DNA of 64,000 nt from Arenibacter sp041392165 (lineage in GTDB: Bacteria > Bacteroidota > Bacteroidia > Flavobacteriales > Flavobacteriaceae), in the NCBI GenBank assembly GCA_041392165.1, contig JAWKMN010000001.1:434001-498000 (forward strand), in the 5' to 3' direction. The position numbers and the translations under genes are program-made. The notes under the pieces were generated by a model. The model did no database searches. It was not told the origin of the DNA and worked only from the letters and a program-made list of their open reading frames with translations. Every line of letters begins with the position of its first letter. The first letter of the stretch is position 1. Shown here piece after piece: positions 1 through 7,534 of this stretch.

Positions 1-513
1 CGACATGGAATTCATGAGTTGTTTATGGGTATACCATTTATCAGCGGAACTTTGTTGGTTTAAGTTCATACGCATTACCAAGGGTTTGCCAAGGGTACGG
101 GCAACTTCCACGAACTTGGTCCAGGAAGGATGTACCCTAAGTATATAGCCAACGACCATTTTTCGGTTTTTTTCCTTGGCCAAGGCCACGAGTTCTTCTG
201 CCTCTTCTACCGTTAGGGCAAGGGGTTTCTCTACAAATACGTGCGCTCCTGCGTTTAAACTTTTTCTAACATATTCTGCGTGGGTGTCCGGATAGGTGTT
301 TATTGATACCACGTCCGGTTTGGTTTCACGTAGGGCGGCATCAAAATTATCATAGGAAGGTAATCCCCCCAATTCCTTGGATAATTTTTCCCTACTTTCC
401 GGTTTACGGCTTACTAGACCAACAATTTCAAATTCATTTATTTGGTGATAGGCCCTGGCATGGGAAACGCCCATATTTCCACAACCTACAACAAGGGTTT
501 TTAGTTTGTTCAT
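1..513 (-). CDS. Gfo/Idh/MocA family oxidoreductase, N-terminal part (runs off left edge)
   Basis: NAD(P)-dependent sugar or inositol dehydrogenase-type oxidoreductase; the substrate cannot be told. The N-terminus reads MNKLKTLVVGCGNMGVSHAR, a Rossmann fold with a GxGxxG-like VGCGNMG turn. The family's EKP motif is seen in VFVEKPLALTVEEAEEL near residue 95. About 171 residues are present and the C-terminal substrate domain lies outside the window. The ATG start is immediately followed by a recognisable family N-terminus, so the start is secure. It is transcribed leftward, with the relic of a PQQ-type dehydrogenase just upstream on the same strand. Confidence 0.88.
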   Translation of the reverse strand, partial: MNKLKTLVVGCGNMGVSHARAYHQINEFEIVGLVSRKPESREKLSKELGGLPSYDNFDAALRETKPDVVSINTYPDTHAEYVRKSLNAGAHVFVEKPLALTVEEAEELVALAKEKNRKMVVGYILRVHPSWTKFVEVARTLGKPLVMRMNLNQQSSADKWYTHKQLMNSMS

Positions 514-545
514 TTTTTTATTGTATAAATATCCGTCTTAATTTT

Positions 546-640
546 TTATTCCAGTGAGAAGGCAATAATCTTGTTGCCCTTTTTAGTTCCCAATATTTCG
601 CTGCCACAAGCAATGGCAATATACAGTTTGCCGTTTACGC
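546..640 (-). pseudogene. C-terminal relic of a PQQ-dependent dehydrogenase
   Basis: Reading leftward, the frame ending at the TAA at 546-548 gives ...NGKLYIAIACGSEILG followed by TKKGNKIIAFSLE. This resembles the end of PQQ-dependent glucose/alcohol dehydrogenases, where a YVVIAAGGGGKLGT-like strand is followed by a final AFxLP-type strand. Only about 31 codons remain. The homology stops where the dispersed repeat at 640-734 begins, so the gene was cut by a deletion or rearrangement at that repeat. It lies directly upstream of the Gfo/Idh/MocA gene. The family match rests on a short peptide. Confidence 0.5.
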
Positions 641-734
641 GATAATCGAGATTTAAATGCTCTGACGCAAGCGTCGAAATTAAATTTAAATCTTCTTTCA
701 ATGCCTCGTGGGCTTGCCCCGAGGTAGTTTACTT
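640..734 (+). repeat. Dispersed ~95-120 bp hairpin repeat, copy 1
   Basis: Starts with CGATAATCGAGATTTAAA, has a small palindrome GACGCAAGCGTC in the middle, and ends with the hairpin CCTCGTGGGCTTGCCCCGAGG followed by TAGTTTAC. The same order of blocks is found at 52801-52881 (+) and 62673-62791 (-). A left-end fragment (TCGATAATCGAGATTTAAAC) is at 911-930. No coding content. Confidence 0.75.
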
Positions 735-1216
735 TATGTGTGGCAGGCTTTGCAAATGTTGCTACTGCAGGGTTATATTTCCAAAGTAGTTAGTAGTGTT
801 TTTTATTCGTTTACAGGTTTAATACTTCATGCATCGTCATTTTATGTAATATCAATGTCACAAAATAATAAATATATCCGTTAGAGTTATAATGAGACAG
901 TTTTCTTTATTCGATAATCGAGATTTAAACCTGTCCACTGGTCGGATGGGCCTGCCCAGATTTGGTTAGTTGTACTAAATATCGGAAAGTATGGAGGTCA
1001 GTGGAGAGGTAAATTTTTGGGAAGGAATGTTTCATGAACATGGTAGGGCAACATGGAACTGAAATGGCAATTATAAAAGTTAAGGAGTATGGGATGCTAT
1101 TATTGGTTTATGGGATTGGGTTAGGCCAAAGGAATAGTACCTACCAGTATATTATTTTATGAATGTCTAAAGAAAATCACTACATTGTTCTTGCCAAATA
1201 ATCAACTACTAATATA
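735..1216. other. Non-coding stretch before the DUF5009 gene
   Basis: I see no gene on either strand. Apart from the partial repeat end at 911-930 (TCGATAATCGAG palindrome plus ATTTAAAC) there is only AT-rich sequence. The promoter of the following gene presumably lies here but no clear match to the Bacteroidota TTTG / TAnnTTTG pattern was picked out. Confidence 0.5.
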
Positions 1217-2323
1217 ATGACAAACGAATCGACCAACCTTTCCAAAAGGTTATTTTCCCTAGATGTTTTTCGCGGATTGACCATGTTTTTACTAATTGCC
1301 GAGGCCGCCGGTTTTCATCGTAGTTTCGGGGATTATACAGAAACCAATACCGTTTTACATCCGTTGGCAGAACAGTTGCACCACCATTCATGGAACGGTT
1401 TGCGGTTTTGGGATCTCATACAGCCTTTTTTTATGTTCATAGTGGGGGTGGCCATGCCATTTTCATTAAGAAAACGTTTAGCTACCGGAACAAGAAGGTC
1501 GGTAACCAAACATATCCTTAGAAGGTGTTTTTTGCTTTTTAGTTTCGGAGTGCTGTTACACTGTGTGTACAGCAAGGCATTGGTTTGGGAACTCTGGAAT
1601 GTTCTGGTTCAATTGGCCTTTACTATTCTAATAGCTTATGCCATAATGAATTTGCCCCACCGTGTACAGATTTATATTTGTTTGGGAATTTTGATACTTA
1701 CCGAGATTCTTTATAGGGTTTACAACCCGCAGGATCCATATATCAAAGGACAAAGTTTTGGGTCTTGGGTAGATATGTTGGTAATGGGTAAAATTAACGG
1801 TGGGGGATGGGTGTTCATCAATTTTTTACCTACCGCGGTACACACGGTAATGGGTGTAATCTGTGGGCAATTATTGCTTACCGATAAAACTGCAAAAAAG
1901 AAATTGAATTCCCTATTAATGTGGGGAGCTGCTTTGCTTTTATTGGGTTATGGGATGGATCTTCTGGGAATAACGCCAATTATTAAACGAATAGCAACTA
2001 CCTCCTTTACCTTGGCCTCAGGGGGATGGGCCCTACTGGCCCTGGCCCTGTTTTATTGGTGGATAGATATCAAGGGCCATAAAAATAAATGGCTGAATAT
2101 TTTTGCCGTAGTAGGAACCAATTCCATATTTATTTATCTGTTTGCAGAAACCGTGGGGTCACAGTGGTTTAGGGGTTTTGGCCTTATTTTTACCAAAGGA
2201 ATATTGGCTCCCTTGGGGGTACAGGAAGGATTAATATTGGTCATAAATTCTTTGGTTGTGCTTTTTATGTTCTGGTATATTACCTACTTTTTGGATCAGA
2301 AGAAAGTTTACTTTAAGATATAG
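1217..2323 (+). CDS. DUF5009 / HGSNAT-like membrane acyltransferase family protein
   Basis: Polytopic inner-membrane protein of 368 residues. The N-terminal block RLFSLDVFRGLTMFLLIA followed by a long hydrophobic tail is the hallmark of the DUF5009 / heparan-alpha-glucosaminide N-acetyltransferase-like group (YeiB/acyltransferase-3 superfamily). Conserved WDLIQPFFMFIVGVAMPFS follows near residue 75. Roughly ten hydrophobic segments can be counted. Such proteins are thought to move acetyl groups across membranes onto sugars; the substrate here is unknown. The ATG start sits in AT-rich DNA without a Shine-Dalgarno sequence. A second relative begins at 63219 at the other end of the window. Confidence 0.82.
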   Translation: MTNESTNLSKRLFSLDVFRGLTMFLLIAEAAGFHRSFGDYTETNTVLHPLAEQLHHHSWNGLRFWDLIQPFFMFIVGVAMPFSLRKRLATGTRRSVTKHILRRCFLLFSFGVLLHCVYSKALVWELWNVLVQLAFTILIAYAIMNLPHRVQIYICLGILILTEILYRVYNPQDPYIKGQSFGSWVDMLVMGKINGGGWVFINFLPTAVHTVMGVICGQLLLTDKTAKKKLNSLLMWGAALLLLGYGMDLLGITPIIKRIATTSFTLASGGWALLALALFYWWIDIKGHKNKWLNIFAVVGTNSIFIYLFAETVGSQWFRGFGLIFTKGILAPLGVQEGLILVINSLVVLFMFWYITYFLDQKKVYFKI

Positions 2324-2717
2324 AAGGGTGGAGTCGATAACTTTTTAAAGGGTTGGGCAGTTACAGTTTTCAGTAGGCAGTAGCAGTAGGCAGTTTTAAA
2401 ATTCAAGGTTTTAGATTCAAGGTTCAAAGCGTCTTCTATGAGGTTTCAGAGCACCTGATTGAAGGTTTGAGCATCTCAATTTTAAAATTTAGTATTTAGC
2501 TTCCGGCCAGGGAAAGATGTCAATGATAGTGCAGGCGATAACTTTTTAAAGTGTTGGACAAAGTAAGTTGCAGTAGGCAGGGAGAAAGTTCAATGTTCAA
2601 TTAACAATTAGCACGTACATTTGTCTAATATCTAACATCTCAATACTATTATCTCAATTCTAACATCTAGCATCTAATATCAATGTAATCAAGCAGTCAT
2701 TCACGCTTAATATAACC
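2324..2717. other. Low-complexity intergenic DNA with direct repeats
   Basis: Contains two imperfect copies of ATAACTTTTTAAAGnGTTGG followed by GCAGTAGGCAG (near 2337 and 2540) and runs of related short words (TTCAAGGTT, CTAACATCT, CTAATATC) between about 2400 and 2690. There is no plausible gene. Confidence 0.55.
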
Positions 2718-4346
2718 TTATTTTAGAATATTGGTATATTTGGTATTGTCATTCAACAGCACGGTAGCGGTCATAATGGCCTCGTCATTTTGTATATGGT
2801 AATCATAAAGACCTTCCCTGTAGAAATAACGTTTTAGGATTTCATCCTCCAAATTCTTTTGGATTTCCGCTTGGTATTTATCCAATGCCATCAGTTTGTT
2901 TTTATCCATCTCCAGCAACAGTGCTTTATACTGCTCTGTTACCCTATCTCCATAAATGGTACTTTCCTCTCCCGACATGGCCTCTTTTAAGGCTTTTTCC
3001 GCCTTGGTTTCAAAATCAAAATTGCTTTTGGCGACATAATTTTTGAAAGAGGTAAAATCGCTGTCCTTAAAATGGAAGTCCAATATATTTTCCACCTTGT
3101 TGTTATAATAAAAATCGGTGGCATAGTCGAATATAATATTGTCTGATAATAGGGACTGGGTGAGGGGATTTGTTTTGGCCCCAACAATTTCTATATCGGG
3201 CAGAACACCGCCACCGTCTTGGACTTTTCGCCCATTTTTGGTTTTAAAGTCCCTAAATTGGGTATTTTTAACGGCATTTCCATTCTCATCCCTATTCCAA
3301 TAATCCAGGGATTGTATGCACCTGCCCGAAGCTGTATAATATCTGGAGATGGTGACCTTTAGTTGGGTGCCATAGGTAAGTTTTAAAGGGCGTTGTACCA
3401 ATCCTTTGCCAAAGCTTCTTGCACCTACTATAACCGCGCGGTCCAGATCTTGGAGACTTCCAGAGACAATTTCACTGGCGGAAGCACTTCTACCATTGAC
3501 CAATACAACCAATGGTATTTCCGTATCTACGGGTTGGTTGGTAGTTTTGTATTCCCTGTTGAATTTCTTTACCTTGGACTTGGTGGTTACCACCAGTTCT
3601 CCCTTCGGAACAAACAGATTGGTTACATTGATGGCTTCTGTCAATAGACCACCGGGATTGTCCCTTAGGTCCAAAATTATTTTTTTAGCGCCGTTGTTTT
3701 TTAGGTCAAGGAGAGCTTCCTTGGTTTGTTCAGAAGCTTTTTTATTGAATTTTGACAAAACGATATAACCGGTGTTCCCTTTGATCATCTTATAATAGGG
3801 AACGGCATCAACTTCTATAGATTCCCTGTTTACTGTTGTAGTCCTGGTTTCTCCCTGCCTAATATAGGTAATGTTTATACTGGTGTTATTGGCTCCCTTT
3901 AAAAGTTCGTCGGCTTCACCCTTAATGTCCGTTATGGCAATATCACCGATCTTAATTATCCCATCTCCGGCCTTAAGGCCGGCCTTATCTGCCGGATATC
4001 CTTTGTAAGGCTCAACGATAACCACTTTATCCCTGTAACTTCGGACCACCGCCCCAATACCTGAATATTCGCCTGCATTATTTATTTTAAAGGACTCAAC
4101 GTCTTGTTCATTAAGGAATTTGGTATAGGGATCCAGATCTTGTAACATATTTTTAATGGCCGTATCCATTAATTCCGCAGGATTGGTTTCATCCACATAA
4201 TTCATGTTCAATTCCTTGAACAGGGTGGTAAAAATTTCGATCTGTTTGGCAATCTCAAAAAAATCGCCCTTAAAACTACTTCCTGCAATTAATAGGACAA
4301 CAGCGATAATGGGTATAAGTATCCGCTTTTTTAAAGTCTCTTTCAT
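2718..4346 (-). CDS. S41 family C-terminal processing peptidase with PDZ domain
   Basis: Periplasmic, membrane-anchored serine protease of 542 residues. One N-terminal hydrophobic helix (residues 9-22) is followed by a PDZ domain at about 90-170 (GIGAVV..., PADKAGLKAGDGIIKIG). The S41 core has the LDLRDNPGG segment at 226-233 and the Ser/Lys dyad: GRSASASEI (Ser289) and SFGKGLVQ (Lys314). The 25-residue Ser-Lys spacing matches Prc/CtpA. About 200 further residues form a helical C-terminal extension. It begins 11 bases after the rnpA fusion on the same strand, so the two are probably co-transcribed; rnpA-S41 adjacency is, as far as I recall, usual in flavobacteria. Confidence 0.92.
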   Translation of the reverse strand: MKETLKKRILIPIIAVVLLIAGSSFKGDFFEIAKQIEIFTTLFKELNMNYVDETNPAELMDTAIKNMLQDLDPYTKFLNEQDVESFKINNAGEYSGIGAVVRSYRDKVVIVEPYKGYPADKAGLKAGDGIIKIGDIAITDIKGEADELLKGANNTSINITYIRQGETRTTTVNRESIEVDAVPYYKMIKGNTGYIVLSKFNKKASEQTKEALLDLKNNGAKKIILDLRDNPGGLLTEAINVTNLFVPKGELVVTTKSKVKKFNREYKTTNQPVDTEIPLVVLVNGRSASASEIVSGSLQDLDRAVIVGARSFGKGLVQRPLKLTYGTQLKVTISRYYTASGRCIQSLDYWNRDENGNAVKNTQFRDFKTKNGRKVQDGGGVLPDIEIVGAKTNPLTQSLLSDNIIFDYATDFYYNNKVENILDFHFKDSDFTSFKNYVAKSNFDFETKAEKALKEAMSGEESTIYGDRVTEQYKALLLEMDKNKLMALDKYQAEIQKNLEDEILKRYFYREGLYDYHIQNDEAIMTATVLLNDNTKYTNILK

Positions 4347-4357
4347 CTGTACATAAA

Positions 4358-5230
4358 TTATTTGCTGCCTTTTGCAATTTTATCGACAAATTTCCGCATT
4401 AAAGGAATCATGGTATCCGTTATTTTGGATTGCGAGGGCATCTCCTTACCAAGGTATAAAAACATAAACGCAAAGTTCCCCTCTATGTTGTTAAAAATAA
4501 GGTGTTTGTTCAACCTATAGCTTTCCCGCATCAATCTCTTGATCCGATTTCTTTTTACGGCACTTTTAAAATTTCTTTTGGATGCGGTTACCCCGATTTT
4601 GTATTTGGAACCATCTTCAAAGTTGGTTTTAAGATACACCAGTTTTATGGGATAATTGGTAACGGCGATCCCTTCCGCAAACAACTGTTCAATACCTTTT
4701 TTGCTTTTTAGTTTTTCTTTTTTTGGGAAGCTAAAGTCGTTATTGGAGTTAATTGAATTGTCCCTTTGAGGGGATTTTAGGGGTGTTGTTTTTGGATTTT
4801 TGGATTGCCCTTCTTGGAGTATTACAGCATTTAGTTTAATTTTATCGGTAGAGGTAAGATTTTTAGCTTTTGTGCACTCCTTAACTTTTTCTTCGAGGGC
4901 CAATACAACACTAAAGATGTTTTGTTTTATTTCGTTATCCGTAAAGCGAATAAACTCAACACCATACTTCTCCAACTGACCTTGCCTTTTTGCATCTTGA
5001 TCATATTTGTAGTCGTGTGAGGAACCATCGATTTCAATAATTAGGCCAATTTCGTGACAATAAAAATCCACAATAAAATCCAGTAATGGAATTTGCCTAT
5101 GAAACTGTACTCCCAATCCTCTTTGTTTGATTTTTTGCCAGAGTAAGACTTCGGCTAGAGTACTGTTTTTTCGGAGTTGCCGAGCATATTCCTTTAAAAG
5201 GGGGTTATATGGGATAATTTTGTTTTTCAA
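4358..5230 (-). CDS. rnpA: DUF559 endonuclease-like domain fused to ribonuclease P protein component
   Basis: A 290-residue fusion. Residues 1-115 are a DUF559 (Vsr-like, PD-(D/E)XK superfamily) domain: start KNKIIPYNPLLKEYARQLR, candidate catalytic acids D55 (DFIVDFYC), E66 and D68 (LIIEIDGSSH). Residues 121-165 form a linker. Residues 166-290 are complete RnpA: FPKKEKLKSKKGIEQLF, then SKRNFKSAVKRNRIKRLMRE with the RNR signature that binds RNase P RNA. Normal RnpA is about 120 residues. There is no ATG or plausible start between the domains, so either a fusion protein is made or rnpA uses a non-standard start such as ATT near residue 160. Part of the linker (residues 148-157, TPLKSPQRD region) is encoded by a 27-bp repeat whose inverted partners lie upstream of the gene. 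The start codon is TTG. Confidence 0.85.
   Translation of the reverse strand: MKNKIIPYNPLLKEYARQLRKNSTLAEVLLWQKIKQRGLGVQFHRQIPLLDFIVDFYCHEIGLIIEIDGSSHDYKYDQDAKRQGQLEKYGVEFIRFTDNEIKQNIFSVVLALEEKVKECTKAKNLTSTDKIKLNAVILQEGQSKNPKTTPLKSPQRDNSINSNNDFSFPKKEKLKSKKGIEQLFAEGIAVTNYPIKLVYLKTNFEDGSKYKIGVTASKRNFKSAVKRNRIKRLMRESYRLNKHLIFNNIEGNFAFMFLYLGKEMPSQSKITDTMIPLMRKFVDKIAKGSK
4762..4788 (-). repeat. 27-bp repeat, copy A (inside the rnpA fusion linker)
   Basis: Minus-strand sequence begins ACACCCCTAAAATCCCCTC and ends AAAGGGAC. It differs from copy C at three positions and from copy B at five. It is translated in frame as part of the linker of the DUF559-RnpA protein. Confidence 0.75.
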
Positions 5231-5263
5231 AAATTAAGCAATCTATTTGTCGATATTGTTTTT

Positions 5264-5290
5264 ACACCCCTAAGGCCCCTTCAAGGGGAC
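5264..5290 (+). repeat. 27-bp repeat, copy B
   Basis: Begins ACACCCCTAAGGCCCCTTC and ends AAGGGGAC; contains the hairpin CCCCTTcAAGGGG. It lies 33 bases upstream of the TTG start of the DUF559-RnpA gene and is inverted relative to copy A. Confidence 0.78.
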
Positions 5291-5352
5291 ACTCCATAAA
5301 GATACTATTGTTTTTTCAAAGAATGGAAAATCAAATGATAGACATACGTTTT

Positions 5353-5379
5353 ACACCCCTAAGGTCCCCTCAAGGGGAC
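5353..5379 (+). repeat. 27-bp repeat, copy C
   Basis: Begins ACACCCCTAAGGTCCCCTC and ends AAGGGGAC. It is in the same orientation as copy B, 62 bases away, and both are preceded by GTTTT(T)ACACCCC. Confidence 0.78.
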
Positions 5380-5439
5380 AATTTATGGCCAGTATACCAA
5401 GGTTAGGGATGCTAATTAGCATTAATCAATAGAATTCCC

Positions 5440-5558
5440 CGAGGCAGAGCCTCGAGTGTAGTACACGATGCACAACATTGGATTATTTTGTCTTGTATCT
5501 TGGTTCTTGTAGCGTAGCGGTCTTGATTCTGATACCTCGTACGCTCTGCGTCGAGGTA
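5440..5558. repeat. Pair of hairpins in the intergenic region
   Basis: Two perfect stem-loops: CGAGGCagaGCCTCG at 5440-5454, and TACCTCG...CGAGGTA with a 12-base loop at 5533-5558. Between them is TTCTTGTAGCGTAGCGGTCTT (near 5503-5523), whose GTTCT...AGCG.AGCGGTCTT pattern recurs near 49552-49575. The region is non-coding and lies downstream of the M1 peptidase gene. Confidence 0.55.
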
Positions 5559-5589
5559 ATTCATTTGTTGTAGACAATATATTCAAAAA

Positions 5590-7458
5590 TTAAGGAGCCC
5601 CCTGCCAGACATTGTTTTCTTCATTAATATCTGCCATTAGTTGGGATGGGTCCAAAACAATGGCCTTAATGCTATTAAGAGGCTTATCCAGGCTAAAGTC
5701 GTACGTAGAATACGCCCAGGGCCAATCTTGTAATACGGTTCTTTTTAAATGGGGATATGGATTCTCTTTTTCGCCATACATCATACGCAAGGGAGTGTAA
5801 AATGTTTCTTGGGTACCATCATGGTATAGTATCAAAATATCTATGGGCATGGGCATAAGACCGATTCGTTCCAAGCTTACCTTGGTTTTTTGTCCATCTG
5901 CCTCTACCGCTTTTATACCGTAATCTATAGTGTTTGTAGTCTGTGTCCAATCGGTAAGGTACCAATCCAACTCCATGCCGGAAACCTTTTCTGCCGTTCT
6001 TTTTATATCGTTTGGGGTAGGGTGCTTAAATTTAAAGTCTTGATAGAATTTCCTCAGGGTTTCCATAAGCTTATCCTGGCCTATGATATAGCCCAACTGG
6101 GACAGGAAGATAGCGCCTTTGTTATAGGCGGCAATGCCATAGGCAAAATTTAACGCATATCTATCGGCATGGGTAGTTTGTGGCTGTTCTTTTCCTGAGG
6201 CTACCAAATTATAATATCCCTGATAGGAACTGGCGAAGGGATTTTCCTTTTTTTGGTCCATGATCTGGTCCATACATAAACTGGAAATAAAGGAGGTAAA
6301 GCCTTCGTCCATCCATTCGTGTTTGGATTCGTTGCTTGCCAATACATGTTGAAACCAGGAATGTGCCATTTCATGAACCATAACCCCTACCAAGCTTCCA
6401 AAGTTTCTACCTCCCGTAATCAAGGTGCTCATGGCGTATTCCATGCCACCATCCCCTCCTTGTATCACGGAGTATTGCTCATAGGGATAATCACCTAGAT
6501 TTTTGTTGAAAAACTGCATGGCCTCGGCCGTTTTTGGCTGAAGTTTTTTCCAATTATCTATAATTTCCTTGTCATTTTTGTATAAGAAATGGAGCATAGG
6601 CCCATTTTCTACTTTTAAGGTATCATGTAGATAGTCCGGATCGGCAGCCCACATAAAATCGTGGACCATTGGGGCTTTAAAATGCCAAGTAAGGGTTTTG
6701 CCCTTGGTCTTTTTTATTTTCGACCCCGGTGTTTCATAACCATGGCCTATTTCTTCCGGATTTTGTAAATATCCCGTACCTCCAACCACATATTTCTTGT
6801 CCAAGGTCAGTTTAACATCAAAATTGCCCCATACGCCATGGAATTCACGGGCAATATAGGGATTGGCGTGCCAGCCTTCAAAATCGTATTCCGCTAATTT
6901 TGGATACCACTGGCTCATGGACAGCGCTACCCCTTCACTGCTGTTTCTGCCACTTCGCCTTATTTGTAATGGTATTTGCCCTTTGAAGGTCATATCAAAA
7001 GTAGTTTTTCCACCTGGGGGAATAGGTTTATTTAACTCGACAACCAAAATTGTTCCTTCTTCCATGTAGGAAACGGCACTGTTATCCTGGGTCAGGGAAG
7101 TAACACGGAGATATCCTATTTCTTCAGGACTAAGGCTTGCAATCCTACTTTTTCCATCGGACATCATTCTACCATCCGGATCGGCAATGCTTTGTAAACG
7201 CATATCCATTTCACTGCCTGGTTGAAAGGCGTTAAAATAAAGATGATAGAACACTCTATTCAGTTCATCGGGGGAGTTATTGGTATAGACCAACTTTTGG
7301 GTTCCGTTGTATTGATATTTTTCAACGTCTACGTTTACTTCCATGGAATAATCCACATTCTGTTGCCAATAGGAAGTATTGTTTTGTGCCTCCAATGGTG
7401 CCGATATGCTTTGAATGGCAATCATTAAACCAAAAAATAGTGCTTTGTTATATCCCAT
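5590..7458 (-). CDS. M1 family metallopeptidase (aminopeptidase N-like)
   Basis: Secreted or periplasmic zinc aminopeptidase of 622 residues. A signal peptide occupies residues 1-24 (hydrophobic core, then PLEAQ). An N-terminal beta domain is followed by the thermolysin-like domain with GGMEYAMSTL (the GAMEN-like substrate loop), the zinc motif VHEMAHSWFQH (HExxH) and the third ligand in EWMDEGFTSF about 19 residues on. The length is typical of the shorter bacteroidotal M1 enzymes. The gene is read leftward, 76 bases after the S8 peptidase gene, and may share its transcript. All expected catalytic residues are visible. Confidence 0.93.
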   Translation of the reverse strand: MGYNKALFFGLMIAIQSISAPLEAQNNTSYWQQNVDYSMEVNVDVEKYQYNGTQKLVYTNNSPDELNRVFYHLYFNAFQPGSEMDMRLQSIADPDGRMMSDGKSRIASLSPEEIGYLRVTSLTQDNSAVSYMEEGTILVVELNKPIPPGGKTTFDMTFKGQIPLQIRRSGRNSSEGVALSMSQWYPKLAEYDFEGWHANPYIAREFHGVWGNFDVKLTLDKKYVVGGTGYLQNPEEIGHGYETPGSKIKKTKGKTLTWHFKAPMVHDFMWAADPDYLHDTLKVENGPMLHFLYKNDKEIIDNWKKLQPKTAEAMQFFNKNLGDYPYEQYSVIQGGDGGMEYAMSTLITGGRNFGSLVGVMVHEMAHSWFQHVLASNESKHEWMDEGFTSFISSLCMDQIMDQKKENPFASSYQGYYNLVASGKEQPQTTHADRYALNFAYGIAAYNKGAIFLSQLGYIIGQDKLMETLRKFYQDFKFKHPTPNDIKRTAEKVSGMELDWYLTDWTQTTNTIDYGIKAVEADGQKTKVSLERIGLMPMPIDILILYHDGTQETFYTPLRMMYGEKENPYPHLKRTVLQDWPWAYSTYDFSLDKPLNSIKAIVLDPSQLMADINEENNVWQGAP

Positions 7459-7534
7459 GCCTCAATTTGTTTAGTCTATCATTAAAGATTATAAGGGGCC
7501 TATGCCTTTAAGTTCCCCCTGGATTATTTATCCA

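Larger units (their letters stand above)
4760..5379 (-). mobile_element. Candidate mobile DUF559 cassette bounded by inverted 27-bp repeats
   Basis: The DUF559 part of the fusion lies between one repeat at 4762-4788 (read on the minus strand) and two repeats at 5264-5290 and 5353-5379 (read on the plus strand), so the left copy is inverted relative to the right ones. The interval is about 530 bp to the first right copy and 620 bp to the second. This layout fits a small element that inserted in front of rnpA and kept the frame open. No transposase is present, and no target-site duplication was confirmed. The mobility is inference. Confidence 0.45.
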
